Origin: Frateuria terrea | GTDB taxonomy: Bacteria; Pseudomonadota; Gammaproteobacteria; Xanthomonadales; Rhodanobacteraceae | Assembly: GCF_900115705.1 (NCBI RefSeq) | Contig: NZ_FOXL01000004.1 | Location: 487,446-551,445, forward strand | Direction of reading: 5' to 3' | DNA: 64,000 nucleotides | Shown here: positions 61,629-64,000 of the stretch, one piece after another | Position numbering within the stretch: the first letter of the stretch is position 1 | How the letters are laid out: every line of letters begins with the position of its first letter | Program-made: the position numbers and the translations under genes | The notes under the pieces: model-generated | Seen by the model: only the letters and a program-made list of their open reading frames with translations | The model's database searches: none | Told to the model about the DNA's origin: nothing

Positions 61629-62696
61629 TCACCCGTGCTCGCGCAGCCAGCGGTGGATGGCGGGCGGTACTTCGCGCTGGGCGCGGCCAGAGACGTAGAT
61701 GCCGATATGGCCGCCCTTGAACGCCAGTTCCGTATAGTCGCCGCTGCCGATGTGGTGGCCCAGTGCGCGCGATGCATCCGGCGGCACCAGATGATCCTGC
61801 TCGGCGTAGATGTTGAGCACCGGCTGGGTGATGTTCGCCAGTTCGACGGGTTTGCCGCCGATCGAGAGCCCGCCCCTGACCAGTTTGTTGGCCTGGAAGA
61901 ATGCCTTGACGAACTCGCGGAACGCCTCGCCGGCCTGGTCGGGCGAGTCGAAGATCCAGCGTTCCATGCGCAGGAAGTTCTCCAGCTCCCGCGGATTGTC
62001 CAGGATCTGAACCAGGTTCACGTATTTCTGTTGCAGCAGGCGCACGGGTTTGAGGGTGAGGTAGACCCAGTTCATCAGCGCCGCCGGGATGTTGCCCAGC
62101 GTGTCGACGAACAGGTCCACATCGATGTCGCGTGCCCAGTGCGAGAGCATGTTGTCCGGCGTGTGGTAGTCGACCGGCGTGACCATGGTTATCAGGTTGC
62201 GGACCTTTTCCCGGTGCAGCGCCGCGTAGCACAGGGAGAACGCGCCGCCCTGGCAGATACCGAGCAGGTCGATCGCCGCCACGCCCGCCTGCGCGCGCAC
62301 CACGTCGACGCAGCGGTCGAGATAGCCGTCGATATAGTCCTCCAGCGTGAGCCAGCGGTCGGCACCGTCCGGGTAGCCCCAGTCGATCAGGTACACGTCC
62401 TCGCCCTGGGCGAGCAGGTTTCGCACCAGCGAGCGGTCGGTCTGAAGGTCTGTCATCCATACCGTATTGACCAGCGCGTAGACGATCAGCAAGGGTGTCC
62501 TGGAGGTCGGCGGATGCTCTGCGCGCATGCGCCAGAGCGTGAGCTTGTCCTCGCGGTAGACCAGTTCCCGCGGGGTACCGGCATAGCCGGGTTCCGCCAG
62601 GCTTTGCAGGTTCACCGCACCGGCGGCGAGCTTGCGCTGGAAGGCGGCGACTTCTTCGAGGATCCGGGTAGGGTCCGCGGGCCACGGGGTGTGCAT
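61629..62696 (-). CDS. phaC: Class III poly(3-hydroxyalkanoate) synthase subunit PhaC
   Basis: A 355-residue alpha/beta-hydrolase starting MHTPWPADPTRILEEVAAFQ, the length of class III PhaC. The lipase-like box is GICQGG with nucleophile C148, and the catalytic aspartate and histidine are D301 in AEQDHLVPP and H330 in FKGGHIGIYVSG. LIVYALVNTVWMTDLQTDRS matches the family N-terminus. It polymerises 3-hydroxyacyl-CoA into PHA granules together with PhaE, encoded eight bases upstream. Confidence 0.95.
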   Translation of the reverse strand: MHTPWPADPTRILEEVAAFQRKLAAGAVNLQSLAEPGYAGTPRELVYREDKLTLWRMRAEHPPTSRTPLLIVYALVNTVWMTDLQTDRSLVRNLLAQGEDVYLIDWGYPDGADRWLTLEDYIDGYLDRCVDVVRAQAGVAAIDLLGICQGGAFSLCYAALHREKVRNLITMVTPVDYHTPDNMLSHWARDIDVDLFVDTLGNIPAALMNWVYLTLKPVRLLQQKYVNLVQILDNPRELENFLRMERWIFDSPDQAGEAFREFVKAFFQANKLVRGGLSIGGKPVELANITQPVLNIYAEQDHLVPPDASRALGHHIGSGDYTELAFKGGHIGIYVSGRAQREVPPAIHRWLREHG

Positions 62697-62704
62697 GATG
62701 GTCC

Positions 62705-63550
62705 TCAGCGCGGCTTGCGCGGTGCGCGGCGGGTGGCTGCCCTGGTGGCAGGCCTGTCCATGGTGCTGCCGGCAGGCTTGGCGGAAGCACGGCGCTTGGC
62801 CGTCTTTACGGCCTTTGCCGCGGCGGATGTGGCGGCAACCGCTTCTTTCGCAGCTTGCATGCGGCGCACGTCGCGGCGCAGTTCCTGCAGCCGCTGGCCA
62901 AGTGTGGCCACTTCGCTGCGGGTCGGAAGGCCAGCGTCGCGGCACCACTGTTCCACCTGCTGCTGCTGCAACTGGCGCACGCGCATCTGCGTGTTGCCCT
63001 GCGCAGCGTAGGCTTCGCGGAACTCGTCCGACAGGGCGATCTCTGCGTAGGCATCTTCCAGCGCGTCGACCCACAGGTCGTACATGGCCTTGAGCGAATC
63101 GACCTGGAAGCCGGGCTCGGCCAGCTTGCGTTGCACGCGCTGCGTACCCTGGGCCTGCGCACGGGCGAGCAGTTCCTGGTAGCGCGCGTTCGCCTGCTGG
63201 TGATCCAGCAGCGCGCGCATGAGCGCCTGCTGCTGGGCCTGCTGCTCGCGGCCAGGGCCGAAGGCCGGCGTGCCGAGCAGGCTGCGCAGGGCGTCGAGGC
63301 CCATCGGTGGCGTACCCATGCCAGGCATGGTCCAACCGGCGAAAGGCGATGGCGGGGAAACGTGGCCGCCCTGCCCGGCCATGGCGGCGGTCTGCTGCAT
63401 CCAGTCGAGATAGCTCTTGAGGCCCTCGACGCCCGGCAAGGATGCGTTGGCCGCCGGCGGCGCGGCGGGTCCGGCCCACTGGCGGCTCCATGCCTCCCAA
63501 ACCTGGCGGCCCAGGGTCTCGAAGTCGGTGAAGGGGTTTTGCGCGGTCAC
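62705..63550 (-). CDS. phaE: Class III PHA synthase subunit PhaE
   Basis: A 281-residue protein with a GTG start at 63550 (MTAQNPFTDFETLGRQVWEA). A helical core includes WVDALEDAYAEIALSDEFRE with Gln-rich coiled coil RQLQQQQVEQWCRDAG, typical of the PhaE/PHA_synth_III_E family. The C-terminus is Ala/Lys/Arg-rich (AAKAVKTAKRRASAKPAG), similar to PhaF-like basic tails, and may bind DNA or PHA granules; that is inferred from composition. It heterodimerises with PhaC. An extended -10 lies 28 bases upstream. Confidence 0.9.
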   Translation of the reverse strand: MTAQNPFTDFETLGRQVWEAWSRQWAGPAAPPAANASLPGVEGLKSYLDWMQQTAAMAGQGGHVSPPSPFAGWTMPGMGTPPMGLDALRSLLGTPAFGPGREQQAQQQALMRALLDHQQANARYQELLARAQAQGTQRVQRKLAEPGFQVDSLKAMYDLWVDALEDAYAEIALSDEFREAYAAQGNTQMRVRQLQQQQVEQWCRDAGLPTRSEVATLGQRLQELRRDVRRMQAAKEAVAATSAAAKAVKTAKRRASAKPAGSTMDRPATRAATRRAPRKPR

Positions 63551-63577
63551 GGGCGTGCCTTGCGGGGGATCGGTGGG

Positions 63578-63586
63578 ATCGTAGCA
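63578..63586 (-). promoter_or_regulatory. Extended -10 promoter of phaE-phaC
   Basis: TGCTACGAT on the minus strand (TGn plus TACGAT) lies about 28 bases before the phaE GTG. No good -35 is visible. The insertion sequence begins 73 bases further upstream, leaving this promoter intact. Confidence 0.45.
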
Positions 63587-63658
63587 AAACCCGCAGCTTC
63601 GGCTTCAGCCCTGTCGTCGCAGCCCGTCACTGGTCGAAGCAGTGCGACGCAAAAAAAA

Positions 63659-64000
63659 GGTTCTTCGCAGGTTTCCGTGGAGCGTTTTCCCTAGCATCGA
63701 TAACTTAGACCTTTCGAGAGAGGTCTAAGGGACGTTCCATGCTGGATCGGAAGACGATCGAGGCGCTGGGTGGCTGGAAGGGATACCGGGTGGAGCGGGT
63801 CGTGTGGCCGGAGGGCGAGAGCCGCACGGTGATGATCCACCTGAAGCCGTCCGCCAAAACGATGCATTGCGCGCATTGCGGCAACCGATGCCGGCAGGTC
63901 CATGAGACGACCGTTCGCCGGGTGCGTGACCTTCCGCTGTTTGCGCTTCGGGTCGTGCTCGTGGTGCCGCGCCGACGGGTATGGTGCGATCGCTGCGGCG
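63659..64000 (+). mobile_element. ISL3-family insertion sequence, left end (cut by window end)
   Basis: The left terminal repeat begins GGTTCTTCGCAGGTTTCCGT at 63659, matching the GGnTCTTc start I recall for ISL3 elements. Eight A residues (63651-63658) lie immediately before it, the length of the ISL3 target duplication. A perfect hairpin TTAGACCT-N8-AGGTCTAA (63705-63728) sits just ahead of the transposase ribosome-binding site. The right end lies outside the window. Confidence 0.8.
63739..64000 (+). CDS. ISL3-family transposase, N-terminal fragment
   Basis: The frame opens with MLDRKTIEALGGWKGYRVER and continues for 87 codons to the window end. Its zinc-finger region has CAHCGNRCRQVHE and WCDRCG, paired cysteine motifs as in the zf-ISL3 domain, with RRVRDLPLFALRVVLVVPRR between them, typical of this family's N-terminus. 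The DDE catalytic domain is not in the window. It is oriented away from phaE. Confidence 0.88.
   Translation, partial: MLDRKTIEALGGWKGYRVERVVWPEGESRTVMIHLKPSAKTMHCAHCGNRCRQVHETTVRRVRDLPLFALRVVLVVPRRRVWCDRCG

Overview
The window is chromosomal DNA of a GC-rich gammaproteobacterium, most likely of the Xanthomonadales/Lysobacterales and closest in flavour to Rhodanobacteraceae (Dyella, Rhodanobacter, Luteibacter). This is inferred from gene order (dapB with carA-carB-greA; hrcA-grpE-dnaK-dnaJ; an omlA/bamE-fur divergent pair; rnfH-ratA/smpB-ssrA), a Fur that lacks the CxxC zinc cysteines, class III PHA synthase genes, and the tmRNA tag ANDDNYALAA. Almost every position is covered by recognisable housekeeping genes. 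No prophage, CRISPR array or defence island is visible.

Layout. 1-12.7 kb: carA-carB-greA (greA is cut by the window start), a 2OG-Fe(II) oxygenase, a CaCA-type cation exchanger preceded by a yybP-ykoY-type (manganese) riboswitch, dapB, and the heat-shock operon hrcA-grpE-dnaK-dnaJ with a sigma-32-like promoter embedded in the end of hrcA. 12.7-19.9 kb: recN, a divergent LuxR-type regulator / MASE1-like histidine kinase pair, a structured GGA-rich RNA candidate ending in a strong terminator, fur/bamE, rnfH-ratA, smpB and ssrA. 19.9-21.1 kb: an AT-richer patch with a lone methyltransferase just after ssrA. 21.1-25.4 kb: fumC, purB, a beta-class GST and an HxlR regulator with a large dyad between them.

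25.5-35.8 kb is an assimilatory sulfate reduction and cysteine region: cysK, cysG, a divergent CysB-like LysR regulator, cysJ-cysI-cysH-sat, and a TauE/SafE transporter. A shared GACGTCCAAAT motif inside palindromes lies upstream of both cysG/LysR and cysJ. 35.8-38.4 kb: a RoxA/YcfD-type ribosomal oxygenase with an overlapping small gene, then three small genes on the minus strand. 38.8-46.2 kb: two large hybrid histidine kinases, the first a soluble poly-HAMP protein with at least ten HAMP units, seven of them near-identical 276-bp copies.

46.5-54.4 kb: the 2-oxoglutarate dehydrogenase operon sucA-sucB-lpd, a LOG-family hydrolase, an AcuI/YhdH-like reductase and a PilH-like single-domain response regulator. 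54.5-57.2 kb: stress genes (cbpA-like co-chaperone, hsp20, a Prx5-type peroxiredoxin, doxX). 57.3-61.5 kb: gyrA with an intrinsic-terminator structure in its leader, a GtrA-family protein and mtnA. 61.6-64 kb: phaE-phaC and the left end of an ISL3-family insertion sequence with its transposase cut by the window end.

The best candidates for something undescribed are the GGA-rich multi-hairpin RNA at about 16.96-17.15 kb, the attenuator-like gyrA leader, the paired GACGTCCAAAT palindromes of the sulfur genes, and the near-identical HAMP array.
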